A stretch of 13,169 nt of DNA from Clostridia bacterium. Lineage in GTDB: Bacteria; Bacillota; Clostridia; Oscillospirales; CAG-272. Location of the stretch: the NCBI GenBank assembly GCA_017518025.1, contig JAFWWR010000293.1, forward strand, positions 1 through 13,169, written 5' to 3'. Positions 1 through 7,700 of the stretch are shown here, in pieces (positions within the stretch are counted from its first letter, which is position 1; every line of letters begins with the position of its first letter). The notes below the pieces were generated by a model. The model did not search any database, had not been told where the DNA came from, and saw only the letters and a list, made by a program, of their open reading frames with translations. The translations under genes and the position numbers were made by a program.

Positions 1-1
1 C

Positions 2-1201
2 AAAACCACGGGCGAGACTTCGTCGAGCCGTACCGTACAGTTCATGCTGTCAAAGATCCAGGTCCACGAATACGTGGATCCCGAAAACTTCGATCCCGGC
101 ATCGACCCCGAAATTTATTCCGAAATGCTCCGGATGTCGGTCGTAAACAAGCGCAACACGGCGCGGCTCTACCTCGCCCTTGAAAAAGGGATCGCGACCG
201 GCTCTCTTACCGCGGCGTACATCGGCGGATCGATCACCGAGGGGGCGTCGGCAGGCGAGGACGCGTGCTACGCGCGGGTCTCCGCCAACTGGCTCGAACT
301 GCACGTCGCACCGACGCATTACGACGGGTGCGTCGTACAGAGTCTGAATTACGTGAACGCGGGTATCTCCGGCACCGACTCCGCGCTGGGTTGCGCCAGA
401 TTCGAGAGGGACGTGCTCTCGAAGGGCCCCGATATTGTGTTCATCGAGTACGCCTGCAACGACGATCCCGGCAACCAGGTGGTCCGCGAGTCCTTTGAGT
501 CCATGACGAGAACGGCGCTTTCCGCGGAAAACGGCCCCGCCGTGGTGTTTATTTACAGTTATCCCGGCTACGGGAACATTCCCTTCATGGACAGCGTTGC
601 CGACAAATACGGCGTACCGGTGGTGGACGTCAGCGCGGCGATCACCTACGGGATCGGTGAAGGCGAGTTCACGATGAACGATTTCTGTTCTGACGGAGTC
701 CATCCGGACGCCTGGGGCTCTCACATGATGTCCGATATGATCGTCGAGATGTTCAAGGCAGCCCTGACCGATTGGAGCGGCGTCGACCAGGCGGAGGCGG
801 CCATCACAGTTGTTCCCGAAGACACCCTTACCGGCGCGAGATTTGAACACATGACCCTTGTCGATGCGGAGTATCTTGACGTCGTCTCCATGGGCTCGTT
901 CCGCTTCAACAAAAAGGACGAGGGATTCGGATTCGTACACCCCGCCACCGCAAAGCCGAGGGACGGAAAAGAACCCTTCGTCTTCACGGTAAAGGGGAAG
1001 ATTGTTTCTCTCATTATCCGCAGCGGAACGGCTCTGATGATCTCCGTCGACGGAGGTGAGGCGTACGCGGTAGCTTCCGCGTCGTATTTTGCGGACACCG
1101 TTCCGGTGGTGTTGTCGGACGCGGAGGAGACCCATACTATCTCCCTGACGCCTGTCCTCGACGACTCCGACTCAATCCTTCTCGGGGTGGCGTACAAATA
1201 A
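2..1201 (+). CDS. SGNH/GDSL-family hydrolase, 5' end probably outside the window
   Basis: Probable esterase or deacylase of the SGNH hydrolase fold; the substrate (acyl group on a carbohydrate or lipid) cannot be told. Counting from the ATG at 44, block I is GGSITEG with nucleophile Ser63, block II is the NAGISGTDS stretch around Gly110, block III is EYACND with oxyanion Asn139, and block V is SDGVHP with Asp217 and His220 three residues apart, so the catalytic set is complete. After about residue 260 comes a beta-rich C-terminal domain of about 120 residues that I do not recognise; in other two-domain SGNH enzymes such parts often bind carbohydrate. The ATG at 44 has no Shine-Dalgarno sequence, and the frame is open to base 2 with plausible protein sequence, so the true start is probably upstream; 44 is the fallback. 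The stop is TAA at 1199-1201. No clear terminator follows; the next promoter begins 24 nt downstream. The hydrolase call is firm; start and substrate are not. Confidence 0.85.
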   Translation, partial: KTTGETSSSRTVQFMLSKIQVHEYVDPENFDPGIDPEIYSEMLRMSVVNKRNTARLYLALEKGIATGSLTAAYIGGSITEGASAGEDACYARVSANWLELHVAPTHYDGCVVQSLNYVNAGISGTDSALGCARFERDVLSKGPDIVFIEYACNDDPGNQVVRESFESMTRTALSAENGPAVVFIYSYPGYGNIPFMDSVADKYGVPVVDVSAAITYGIGEGEFTMNDFCSDGVHPDAWGSHMMSDMIVEMFKAALTDWSGVDQAEAAITVVPEDTLTGARFEHMTLVDAEYLDVVSMGSFRFNKKDEGFGFVHPATAKPRDGKEPFVFTVKGKIVSLIIRSGTALMISVDGGEAYAVASASYFADTVPVVLSDAEETHTISLTPVLDDSDSILLGVAYK

Positions 1202-1224
1202 TCCGGAAAAAACGGAAATTACTG

Positions 1225-1253
1225 TTGACAGCGGCGTCTCCCGGTGCTATAAT
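1225..1253 (+). promoter_or_regulatory. Consensus sigma-A promoter of the thiT unit
   Basis: A perfect -35 TTGACA (1225-1230) and a perfect -10 TATAAT (1248-1253) are separated by exactly 17 bp. Transcription should start near 1260, just before the TPP riboswitch. A full-consensus promoter fits a gene whose output is set downstream by riboswitch attenuation rather than by initiation. Confidence 0.9.
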
Positions 1254-1268
1254 AACGGAGAACTGAAT

Positions 1269-1362
1269 AAAGGGGCGCCTAAGACGCGGTTTTCCGCGGT
1301 CGGCTGAGACGGAGAGATCCGGACCCTTGAACCTGATACGGGTAATTCCGGCGTAGGGAAGA
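1269..1362 (+). ncRNA. TPP riboswitch (THI box)
   Basis: This is a cis-regulatory RNA that binds thiamine pyrophosphate. The diagnostic THI-box elements appear in order: GGGGCGCC (1272-1279); a P3-type hairpin CGCGG-TTTT-CCGCG (1285-1298); GGCTGAGA (1302-1309), which in this class binds the pyrimidine ring; ACCCTTGAACCTGAT (1323-1337), with CTGAT in the expected place; and GGGTAATTCCGGCGTAGGGAA (1340-1360), the usual end of the aptamer. It lies between a consensus promoter and thiT, with an intrinsic terminator immediately after. The expected logic is OFF control: TPP stabilises the aptamer and lets the terminator form, while TPP shortage permits read-through into the thiamine transporter. 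The class call is very secure; the exact boundaries are within a few bases. Confidence 0.96.
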
Positions 1363-1373
1363 GAAGATGATTT

Positions 1374-1407
1374 TTCGCGCACGGGATCCCGTGCGCGAAT
1401 TTCTTTT
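1374..1407 (+). terminator. Intrinsic terminator, expression platform of the TPP riboswitch
   Basis: Positions 1374-1399 are a perfect 26-nt palindrome. It folds as an 11-bp stem with a GATC tetraloop, and the GC-rich part is CGCGCACGG paired with CCGTGCGCG. TTTCTTTT (1400-1407) follows directly. The structure ends only a few bases before the thiT ribosome binding site (GGAGG at 1410-1414), so it lies inside the leader and is best read as a regulated attenuator rather than the end of a transcript. Confidence 0.88.
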
Positions 1408-1420
1408 ACGGAGGTAAAAC

Positions 1421-2101
1421 ATGAACAAACAGGAAACAGGAAGACAGGTATCAAACACAAAGAAACTTGTCGTCTCCGCGGTGCTTATCGCCCTCGGAAC
1501 GGCGATCTCGTTCGTATGCGAGTTCATCCCGTTCCTCAATCTCCCCTTCGGCGGGACCATAACGATAGCGTCTCTTCTCCCGCTGGTGCTGATCGGATAT
1601 ATGTTCGGACCGGCGTGGGGCTTTTCCGCCTCGTTCGTCTATTCGCTACTGCAGATCCTTGTGGGCTTCAGGACCGTGGGTGCGCTCTTTACCCCGACAA
1701 GCGACAGCTTTATGGGTATCCGGATCGCCTTCCTGGTGGTCCTGCTCGACTACGTTCTCGCATTCACTTCGGTAGGCGTCTCGTCGCTCTTCAGAAAGAT
1801 GAAGAGACCGGTCGCCGCCGTGGTCGTGGGGACCGTCGCAGGACTTCTTGCGTGCTATTTCTTCCACTTCCTCTCAGGTTATCTGTTCTACGGCGCATGG
1901 GCTGAGTGGTTCTTCACCGACACCGTGATAAAGGATCTGTCGGTCAGCAAATGGATCCTCGGCACCTTCTCCGGCAAGGGCCTCGCCGCAGTCTATTCCG
2001 CGGTGTATAACGGTTGCTACATGATACCGGAGATCGTGATAACCGCCGTGGCTGGCGCCGCCGTGGCGCCGCTCTCTCTCATCAGAAAAAACAAGTGCTG
2101 A
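1421..2101 (+). CDS. thiT: ThiT, thiamine-binding S-component of an ECF transporter
   Basis: Integral membrane protein of 226 aa that captures thiamine and delivers it through a shared energizing module (EcfA, EcfA', EcfT) encoded elsewhere. The sequence shows about six hydrophobic segments. Helix 1 carries an A-x3-A pair (Ala20, Ala24) of the kind S-components use to contact EcfT. The PFGGTITIASLLP stretch (residues 42-54) is family-typical. A His (149) lies in a helix rich in aromatic residues, with Trp160 and Trp163 nearby, and the YSAVYNGCYMIPE stretch (192-204) has the Tyr-x4-Asn spacing of the thiamine pocket described for Lactococcus ThiT. The ATG follows GGAGG with a 6-nt spacer, which fixes the start. 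The TPP riboswitch upstream independently supports thiamine as substrate. No ECF ATPase genes are in the window, as expected for a group II ECF system. The segment between residues 150 and 190 seems longer than in the Lactococcus protein. Confidence 0.95.
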   Translation: MNKQETGRQVSNTKKLVVSAVLIALGTAISFVCEFIPFLNLPFGGTITIASLLPLVLIGYMFGPAWGFSASFVYSLLQILVGFRTVGALFTPTSDSFMGIRIAFLVVLLDYVLAFTSVGVSSLFRKMKRPVAAVVVGTVAGLLACYFFHFLSGYLFYGAWAEWFFTDTVIKDLSVSKWILGTFSGKGLAAVYSAVYNGCYMIPEIVITAVAGAAVAPLSLIRKNKC

Positions 2102-2124
2102 GAGAGCATCCCTGACGCTTTTAT

Positions 2125-2158
2125 CGTCTCCCGGAGCCGTCGCTCCGGGGGACGTTTT
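2125..2158 (+). terminator. Intrinsic terminator after thiT
   Basis: A 13-bp stem (2125-2137 with 2142-2154, one T-G wobble) closes a CGTC tetraloop and is followed by TTTTCGTTT. It starts 24 nt after the thiT stop and separates thiT from the next unit. Confidence 0.92.
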
Positions 2159-2189
2159 CGTTTCCGGACCCCAACTTCTTCCTCCGGTG

Positions 2190-2218
2190 TTGAAAAACGT
2201 ATCGGTTTGTGGTAAAAT
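2190..2218 (+). promoter_or_regulatory. Sigma-A promoter of the gpsA-kinase unit
   Basis: The -35 is TTGAAA (2190-2195) and the -10 is TAAAAT (2213-2218) with a 17-bp spacer. A TG one base before the -10 (2210-2211) makes an extended -10. Transcription would start near 2225, leaving a leader of about 40 nt before the ATG at 2264. Confidence 0.8.
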
Positions 2219-2263
2219 AGAGTTCGCAGTAATAACCGCACTGAGATAAGAGGAGTATCTGAA

Positions 2264-3220
2264 ATGAAAGTAACAGTCATCGGCTGCGGCAGATGGGGCG
2301 CCACCATTGCGTGGTATCTCGACAGCATAGGCCACGACGTCACGGTTTACGGTCTCGCCGACGCTCCGCAGATGATAGAACTTCAGAATACGAGAAAGAA
2401 CAGTTTTCTCGAGCTGCCCGAGTCCGTGAAGCTCACCACCGACATAAACGCGGTGGCGGACGCGGAAGTCGTGGTCATCTCCATCAACTCCCAGGGCCTG
2501 CGCGGCCTTATGGGCGAGCTGCGGGACGCCGGACTTTGCGGAAAGACCTTCGTTCTCTGCATGAAGGGCCTTGAGATCAGCACGGGCAAGCGTCTGTCCC
2601 AGGTGGTGAGCGAGTTCCTCACCGGAGACGGCCGCGTGGCGGTCTGGGTCGGCCCCGGCCATCCCCAGGAGTTCTACGCCGGCATCCCCAACTGCATGGT
2701 GATCGACAGCGAGGACGACGGGCTGAAAAGGACCCTCGTCGACAGCTTTTCCAGCGGGCTCATCCGCTTCTATTACGGCCGGGATCTGATCGGCAACGAG
2801 ATCGGCGCCGCGCTGAAAAACGTGGTCGGTATCGCCGCCGGGATGCTCGACGGCCTCGGGATGACGACGCTTAAAGGCGCGCTCATGTCGAGAGGGACCC
2901 ACGAGGTGGCGAGATTTATCAAAGCTTCCGGCGGAAACGAGCTTTCCGCGTACGGCCTTTGCCATCTCGGGGACTATGAAGCCACAGTGTTCTCAAAGTT
3001 CAGCCACAACAGGATGTTCGGCGAAAAGTTCGTCAAAGGCGAGAGCTACACCGACCTTGCGGAGGGGTACTATACCGCCGATGCGGTGGAGAGACAGGCG
3101 GCAAAGCTCGCCGTCGAGATGCCCATCTGTCACGGAGTCTACAACATCCTTTACAACGGGGTGACGGTCAGCGACGAGATTGAGATCCTGTTCACCAGAA
3201 CGCTGAAAAAAGAATTCTGA
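2264..3220 (+). CDS. gpsA: NAD(P)H-dependent glycerol-3-phosphate dehydrogenase
   Basis: Cytosolic enzyme that reduces dihydroxyacetone phosphate to sn-glycerol 3-phosphate, the backbone of phospholipids. At 318 aa it is slightly short for the family (about 330). The N-terminus has the Rossmann motif GCGRWG (residues 7-12). KGLE with Lys101 matches the family's conserved lysine, GPGHPQEF (130-137) replaces the usual GPS.A.E segment, and GNEIGAALKN with Lys185 is the catalytic lysine region. The following GIAAGMLDGLGM, SRGTHE (209-214) and SHNRMFG (247-253) are the classic C-terminal signatures. The start is fixed by AGGAG at 2251-2255, 8 nt before the ATG. It is followed after 31 nt by the kinase gene with no terminator between, so the two are probably co-transcribed. 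Several motifs deviate slightly (HPQEF, HLGDYEAT), which suggests a divergent GpsA branch, but the catalytic set is complete. Confidence 0.93.
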   Translation: MKVTVIGCGRWGATIAWYLDSIGHDVTVYGLADAPQMIELQNTRKNSFLELPESVKLTTDINAVADAEVVVISINSQGLRGLMGELRDAGLCGKTFVLCMKGLEISTGKRLSQVVSEFLTGDGRVAVWVGPGHPQEFYAGIPNCMVIDSEDDGLKRTLVDSFSSGLIRFYYGRDLIGNEIGAALKNVVGIAAGMLDGLGMTTLKGALMSRGTHEVARFIKASGGNELSAYGLCHLGDYEATVFSKFSHNRMFGEKFVKGESYTDLAEGYYTADAVERQAAKLAVEMPICHGVYNILYNGVTVSDEIEILFTRTLKKEF

Positions 3221-3251
3221 TTCGTACTTGAAAGGGAGGAATTGATCTGCC

Positions 3252-4355
3252 ATGAAAAAAATGGAGCTTTACGACACTTTGACGTTCGTCGGGGAGCAGT
3301 TCCGCATCCAGGGCAAGCTGTACTCCTACGAGACCATCACCAACGGCAACATCAACAGCACCTATAAGGTCACCTACCGCCGCGGCGACAAATCCCTCAA
3401 GTCCTATATCTTCCAGAAGGTCAACACCGTGGTCTTCCCGGCTCCCGTGGAGATCATGCAGAACATCGACAAGGTGACCTCTCACATATCGAAGAAATAT
3501 CCCCGGGAGGTGACTCTCCACTTTCACCACACCGGGACCGGCGAGAACTACTATTCCACCGGAGAGTACTTCTGGCGCGTGATGAACTACGTGGATTCCA
3601 TCACCTTCAACACCTGCGACGACCTGGCGGTCATCGCCTCCGTTGGCGAGGCCTTCGGCAGATTCCAGATGCAGCTTGCCGACTTCGACGGCTCTCAGCT
3701 CTATGAGACGATACCCGATTTCCACAATACGCATAAAAGACTCGAAAAGCTTTTCGAGACGGTGAAGGCGGATCCCGTGGGCCGGGTCGCGGAGGCGGCT
3801 GAGGAGATCGAATACATCCGTTCGGTAAAAGAGAAGGCGGAGGAGCTCTCCCTGAGATACTCGAGAGGGGAGATCCCCGCGAGAGTCACCCATAACGACA
3901 CGAAATCCAACAACGTGCTGTTCGACAGAGACACGAAAAGGCCCATCGTGGTCATCGACCTTGATACCGTTATGCCCGGAATGTCCATGTACGATTTCGG
4001 CGACGCCGTGCGTTTCATCGCCAACACCGCCGCAGAGGATGAGCCCGATATCAGAAAGGTATATTTCGACACAGGCAAGTTCCGCGCCTTCAGCAAGGGC
4101 TTCATCGGCCAGGTGAAGGGCGCGCTGACTGATGAGGAGATCGACAATCTTGTTCTCGCGTCGTTTTCGATCACCGTGGAGCTCGCAGCGCGATTCCTGG
4201 ACGACTATCTGAACGGCGACACCTATTTCAAGATCAACTACCCGGACCACAACCTGGTCAGGACGCGCTGTCAGATCGCTCTGGCGAAGAACATCGAGCT
4301 CAAGGAGGACGAGCTCAACTGGATAGTCAGCGACGTCGCCCAGACAAAAGAATAA
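3252..4355 (+). CDS. APH-fold phosphotransferase, NahK-like (possible N-acetylhexosamine 1-kinase)
   Basis: Cytosolic small-molecule kinase of the aminoglycoside phosphotransferase/choline kinase fold, 367 aa. The N-lobe has NGNINSTYKV (31-40), a nucleotide loop, then YIFQKVNTVVFP (52-63), where Lys56 is the likely ATP-contacting lysine. The C-lobe has the Brenner motif HNDTKSNN with Asp216 as probable catalytic base and Asn221, then IDLDTVMPG (235-243) with Asp236/Asp238 for magnesium, then YDFGD (247-251). Length and these motifs are closest to NahK/LnpB of Bifidobacterium, which phosphorylates GlcNAc/GalNAc at C1 in host-glycan salvage; many relatives carry the misleading name 'mucin desulfatase'. 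Substrate assignment is inference. No lacto-N-biose phosphorylase or uridylyltransferase is in the window, which weakens the case for that exact pathway. GGGAGGA at 3234-3240 lies 11 nt upstream of the ATG. Probably co-transcribed with gpsA. Confidence 0.85.
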   Translation: MKKMELYDTLTFVGEQFRIQGKLYSYETITNGNINSTYKVTYRRGDKSLKSYIFQKVNTVVFPAPVEIMQNIDKVTSHISKKYPREVTLHFHHTGTGENYYSTGEYFWRVMNYVDSITFNTCDDLAVIASVGEAFGRFQMQLADFDGSQLYETIPDFHNTHKRLEKLFETVKADPVGRVAEAAEEIEYIRSVKEKAEELSLRYSRGEIPARVTHNDTKSNNVLFDRDTKRPIVVIDLDTVMPGMSMYDFGDAVRFIANTAAEDEPDIRKVYFDTGKFRAFSKGFIGQVKGALTDEEIDNLVLASFSITVELAARFLDDYLNGDTYFKINYPDHNLVRTRCQIALAKNIELKEDELNWIVSDVAQTKE

Positions 4356-4380
4356 TTATCGATTATATTCACCCGGAATA

Positions 4381-4421
4381 CGTCCGGAAGGGGATAAAAC
4401 GTCCCTTTCCGGGCGTTTTTT
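4381..4421 (+). terminator. Intrinsic terminator of the gpsA-kinase unit
   Basis: A 14-bp stem (4381-4394 with 4402-4415, two G-T wobbles) encloses a 7-nt loop and runs straight into six T residues (4416-4421), with a second T run at 4425-4430. It begins 25 nt after the kinase stop. Confidence 0.93.
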
Positions 4422-4453
4422 GACTTTTTTACATCAAATTATTAAACAAATTG

Positions 4454-4482
4454 TTGACGGACAACCTTGTTTGTTATATAAT
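4454..4482 (+). promoter_or_regulatory. Strong sigma-A promoter of the giant protease gene
   Basis: The -35 is TTGACG (4454-4459) and the -10 is a perfect TATAAT (4477-4482), with a 17-bp spacer in an AT-rich stretch that contrasts with the GC-rich genes around it. Transcription would start near 4489, leaving a leader of about 130 nt. No operator repeat is obvious. Confidence 0.88.
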
Positions 4483-4488
4483 AAATTA

Positions 4489-4620
4489 TCAATTTCTCAT
4501 AAAACGCCGTGTTTTTATTCACATCGGTCCGCCCGCGTCCGGGCGGCGTGACTTTCGTAATATTTTGCCCGGCTCCGCCGGACTTGATATTTATATTCTA
4601 TTCCGAAAAGGAGAAAGAAC
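4489..4620 (+). other. Long structured 5' leader of the protease gene
   Basis: This is the untranslated stretch between the predicted transcription start and the ATG. It has a GC-rich hairpin of 7 bp with a CGTC loop (CCGCCCG at 4529-4535 with CGGGCGG at 4540-4546) and a weaker 5-bp hairpin (4569-4573 with 4577-4581). Neither is followed by a T run, so neither is a terminator. The ribosome binding site AAAGGAG (4607-4613) is 7 nt from the ATG and lies outside both stems. I recognise no known riboswitch. It may simply be an mRNA-stabilising leader. Confidence 0.5.
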
Positions 4621-4710
4621 ATGAAGAACGCCCGACTTTCCAAGCGTTTTCTTTCCGCGGTGATGACCGTGGTCATGCTGGTCGGCCTCATGGTCCCGAT
4701 GGCTTCCGCC
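4621..4710 (+). other. Sec signal peptide of the giant protease
   Basis: Residues 1-30 show a basic N-region with Lys2, Arg5, Lys8 and Arg9, a hydrophobic core from Phe10 to about Met27, and Ala-Ser-Ala at 28-30 before Ala-Glu-Thr. This is a standard signal peptidase I site, so the protein is exported by Sec. There is no lipobox cysteine. Confidence 0.9.
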
Positions 4711-7700
4711 GCCGAGACAGGGGCTCCCTCGACAAGCGAGACCCTGAAGCTCACCGAGATCGACGCGTCCTCGCTCAAGTCGCAAAAGACAGGCGAGACC
4801 GCAGAGACCATTGAGAAAGAAGAACATTCAGCAGGTGAAATCGTTCGCGTTGCCATCTTTCTCGAGAAGGAATCGACGGTCGACGCCGGTTTCGCCCTCG
4901 AGAACATAGCAGGCAACGCGGCGGCGATGGCATACCGCGGAGAGCTGAGATCCTATCAGCAATCCGTGACTCGCAAGATCGAGTCCGCCATCGGCGCAAA
5001 GCTTGACGTCAAGTGGAACATCACTCTGGCGGGAGACATCATCTCCGCCAACGTGAGATACGGCGACCTTGACGCCATCCGCAAGGTTCCCGGAGTCGCC
5101 TCCGCGGAGCTTGAAACCAGATACGAGCTCAACGACAAGAGAGACGCTGACAAGCCCGAGATGGCTTCGTCGACGGTCCAGATCGGCTCTCCAGTTGCCT
5201 GGGAGTCCGGTTATACCGGCGCGGGCAGCAAAGTGGCCGTCATCGACACCGGCGTCGACAAGGAGCACATCTCCTTCGACGGCGCGGCTCTCATGTATTC
5301 TCTCGGCAAGAACGCCGAGGAAAAGGGCGTATCCGCGGACGAATACATAGCCTCCCTCGATCTTCTCACCGCGGAGAAGGTCGCGGAGCTCTCCTCCGAG
5401 CTCAACGTCGAAGTTGATCCCGCGAAGGCGTACGTCAGCGAGAAGATCCCTTACGCATACAACTACGTCGACGAGAATTATGACGTGGTCCACGAAAACG
5501 ATACCCAGAGCGAGCACGGGACTCACGTTTCCGGTATCGCCACCGCCAACAAGTATATCGCGGGCGACGGCGGCTACGTCTCCGCTCTCGATACCGTGGC
5601 GGTGCAGGGCGTCGCTCCCGACGCGCAGCTGGTCACCATGAAGGTGTTCGGCTCCGGCGGCGGCGCATACGATTCGGACTACATGGTCGCCATCGAGGAC
5701 GCCATTATCCTCGGGTGCGACTCCTGCAACCTGTCTCTCGGTTCCTCGGTCCAGGGCTTCTCCTTCTCCGACGGTTACGAGGACGTGCTCAACGGACTGG
5801 TCGAGAAGGGAATGGTCGTCTCCATCTCCGCCGGCAACAGCGGTCACTGGTACGACTCTCCTCTGAATGATGACCTCTACGGAGGTCTGCTCTATATCGA
5901 CGACAACCGCAACGGCACCGGCGGCAGCCCCGGAACGTTCCACAACGCTCTGACGGTGGCCTCCGTCGACAACAGCGGTCAGACGGGCAAGCCCCTGTAC
6001 TTCGGTGATCTGTCCGTATTCTACTCCGAGACTTCCTACGGCAACGAGCCCATCTCGTCCATCGCCTCCCTCGGCGAGCTTGAATACGTGATGATCGACG
6101 GCGTCGGCACGCTGGAGGATTTCGCGGCTCTCGCCTCCGTCCTCCCCGGCAAGGTCGCCATCTGCTCCCGCGGCGAGACCTCCTTCTATGAGAAGGCCAA
6201 CGCGGCAGTATCCAACGGAGCCGTCGCCACAATTATCTATAACAACACCGACGGCGTTATCAACATGAATCTGACCGGTTACAGCTACACGGCTCCCGCC
6301 GTTTCCATCACTCAGGCCGACGGAGCCGCCATCAAGGCGCAGTCCGAGCGGGTCGAGCTTGAAGACGGCACCGTGTACTACACCGGCACAATGACCGTAG
6401 CTGAAGGGCTGGAGGTCAACTACGGTGAGAAGACCGACTTCCAGACGGCTTCCTCCTTCTCCTCCTTCGGCGTTCCGGAATCCCTGACCATGAAGCCCGA
6501 GATCGCCGCTCCCGGCGGATCCATCTACTCCACTCAGGGTCTCTACAGGGATACGAACAACCAGCTGACCGGCGGACACGACGGATACGAAGTCATGTCC
6601 GGTACCTCCATGGCGGCGCCTCAGATCGCCGGTATGGCGGCTCTGGTGGCTCAGTACGTCCGTGAGAGCGGACTCTGTGAGAAGACAGGACTTACCCCCC
6701 GTCAGCTGACCAACTCCCTCCTGATGTCCACCTCCCACCCGATCTTTGACGACTACGGCGACTACTGGTCCGTTCTCAAGGTCGGTTCGGGTCTCGCCAA
6801 CGTGGGAGACGCGGTCTCCGCCAAGGCGTATATCATAATGGATGAAAATTCCGTTATGATGCCCGACAGCGCCCGTGACGGCAAGGTCAAGGCCGAGCTC
6901 GGCGACGACCCCGCCCGCACCGGCGAATACACCTACACCTTCACCATCAATCCTCTGGGAGAGCCCGTTGACTACACCCTCAGGACTGATATCTTCACCC
7001 AGGCTCCCGCCGGTTCCGACGGAATCAATATGTTCGTCGATACGGCGACCATGCTTGTTCCCGCCGACGTCACCTACGTTGTGAACGGCGAGCCGGTGGA
7101 GGGCTACGCTCCCATCGACGCCGACGTCAACGGCGACGGCGTCACCGACGCGGCGGACGCTCAGGCGATCCTCGATTACCTGACCGGCAAGCTTGACGAT
7201 GAAGCGACCTTCGTGGCTGAAGCCGCCGACGTGGATTACGACGGCGCGATCACGTCCTATGACGCGCATCTTATCCTCAAGTCCATGACCGTCGATCCCA
7301 TCACAGTGTCCGAGCCCACCACGGTCACCGTTACCGTGAAGCTGGCCGATGATACCACGGCGTTCCTCGACTACTACTACACCGGCGGCGCGTACGTTGA
7401 AGGCTACACCTTCATCGAGCCCGTCAGCACCGAAGAGGGCGAGATCCCCGACGTGAATTACTCCGTCCCGCTTCTCGCGTACTACGGTTCCTGGACAGAC
7501 GCCTCCATGTTCGACCGCTCGTCCGTGGTCGATGAGGCGTACGGCACCGGCAACAGACCCTATATCAGCGCAAATTCCAACTACATGACCGTGTCCTACG
7601 GCGAAGACGACGCGTTTACCTACATGGGCAACCCGTACTTCCTCGAAGAGAGCTTCCCGGCTGACCGTCTGGCGCTCTCCGACGACACGACAGTCAAATC

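Noticed and set aside
1874..2965. 363-codon reverse-strand frame over thiT and gpsA
   Set aside because: It crosses two well-supported forward genes, a terminator and a promoter, and shows no domain.
3192..4250. 352-codon reverse-strand frame over the kinase gene
   Set aside because: The forward frame has complete kinase motifs and a ribosome binding site; the reverse one has neither.
4529..4581. Hairpins in the protease leader as a terminator or riboswitch
   Set aside because: Neither stem has a T run, and no conserved riboswitch core is recognisable. Kept only as a structured leader.
4509..4814. 101-codon forward frame overlapping the protease start
   Set aside because: It has no ribosome binding site, overlaps the signal peptide region in another frame, and its sequence is a low-complexity Arg/Asp-rich shadow.
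4828..7269. 813-codon reverse-strand frame
   Set aside because: It is the in-register complement of the S8 protease, with no ribosome binding site, no recognisable domain and a biased Val/Gly/Asp/His composition. The forward frame has the full catalytic triad.
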